From Colidextribacter sp. OB.20 (GTDB lineage Bacteria > Bacillota > Clostridia > Oscillospirales > Oscillospiraceae), in NCBI RefSeq assembly GCF_009911595.1, contig NZ_QWKG01000039.1, positions 1-37,764 of the forward strand: 37,764 bases of DNA, given 5' to 3'. Positions 37,669-37,764 of this stretch are shown piece by piece; the stretch's first letter is position 1, and every line of letters starts with the position of its first letter. The notes below the pieces were generated by a model that was given only the letters and a program-made list of their open reading frames with translations, was not told the DNA's origin and did no database searches. The position numbers and the translations under genes were made by a program.

Positions 37669-37764
37669 AGGATATCCTCCTTTTGATATGGCAATCAATA
37701 GTAGAAAAGGAGAAAAAAGAGACAAAAAGCAAGAGAAGAAAAGATAAGAAAGAAAAGTCCAGAA

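Overview
The window looks like chromosomal DNA from a GC-rich, low-motility-type gut Clostridia, most likely an Oscillospiraceae member of the Flavonifractor/Lawsonibacter/Intestinimonas kind. That placement is an inference. It rests on the AGGAGG-type ribosome binding sites, sigma-A promoters, an infC-rpmI-rplT operon, an Rnf complex gene, a YesM/YesN-type two-component system, ECF sigma/anti-sigma pairs, a purine operon with stand-alone AICAR transformylase and archaeal-type IMP cyclohydrolase, and many palindromic intergenic repeats. No phage, plasmid, CRISPR or insertion-sequence transposase genes were seen.

Layout. 1-209 is the start of rnfC, leaving the window on the minus strand. 367-1170 is a lone GH18-like hypothetical gene. 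1356-5201 is a tightly overlapping plus-strand operon: yqeG, an endonuclease IV-like gene, an M24 aminopeptidase, a YpsA-like SLOG gene, queH and a small hypothetical gene. 5225-6558 is the minus-strand infC-rpmI-rplT operon, with a consensus promoter, a structured leader and an ATC start for infC. 6627-6666 holds a cluster of DnaA-box-like motifs. 6678-8245 is tsaD and rimI. 8333-9858 is a three-gene set: permuted papain-like protein, small membrane protein, CPBP protease. 9972-11090 holds three tandem paralogous membrane proteins. 11445-14141 is polA. 14309-14600 is a highly structured non-coding element.

14613-18383 is a signalling region: a secreted lipoprotein gene and an ECF sigma/anti-sigma pair diverge from two mirror-image copies of one ECF-type promoter, and a second sigma/anti-sigma pair follows. 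18426-27809 is the minus-strand purine operon purE-purF-purM-purN-(hypothetical)-purO-purH-(LRR protein)-(hypothetical)-purD, preceded by an attenuator-like leader. Its PurF lacks the N-terminal catalytic cysteine. 28041-29809 is a glycosyltransferase and a PAP2 phosphatase that diverge from one bidirectional promoter. 29860-36405 is a YesMN-type two-component system and an Fbp/Afu-type ABC importer (binding protein, ATPase, fused permease), all on the minus strand. 36613-36689 is tRNA-Ala(CGC), and 36850-37668 is a SWIM zinc-finger protein.

The most striking non-gene content is a set of dispersed palindromic elements. They begin TGTAGGGGCG or TGTAGGGCGG and end with the reverse complement. 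They occur in at least seven intergenic spaces and supply the stop codons of two genes. Other signals worth following are the mirrored ECF promoters, the unidentified purE leader RNA, the Cys-less PurF with split PurH/PurO, and the 14.3-14.6 kb structured element.
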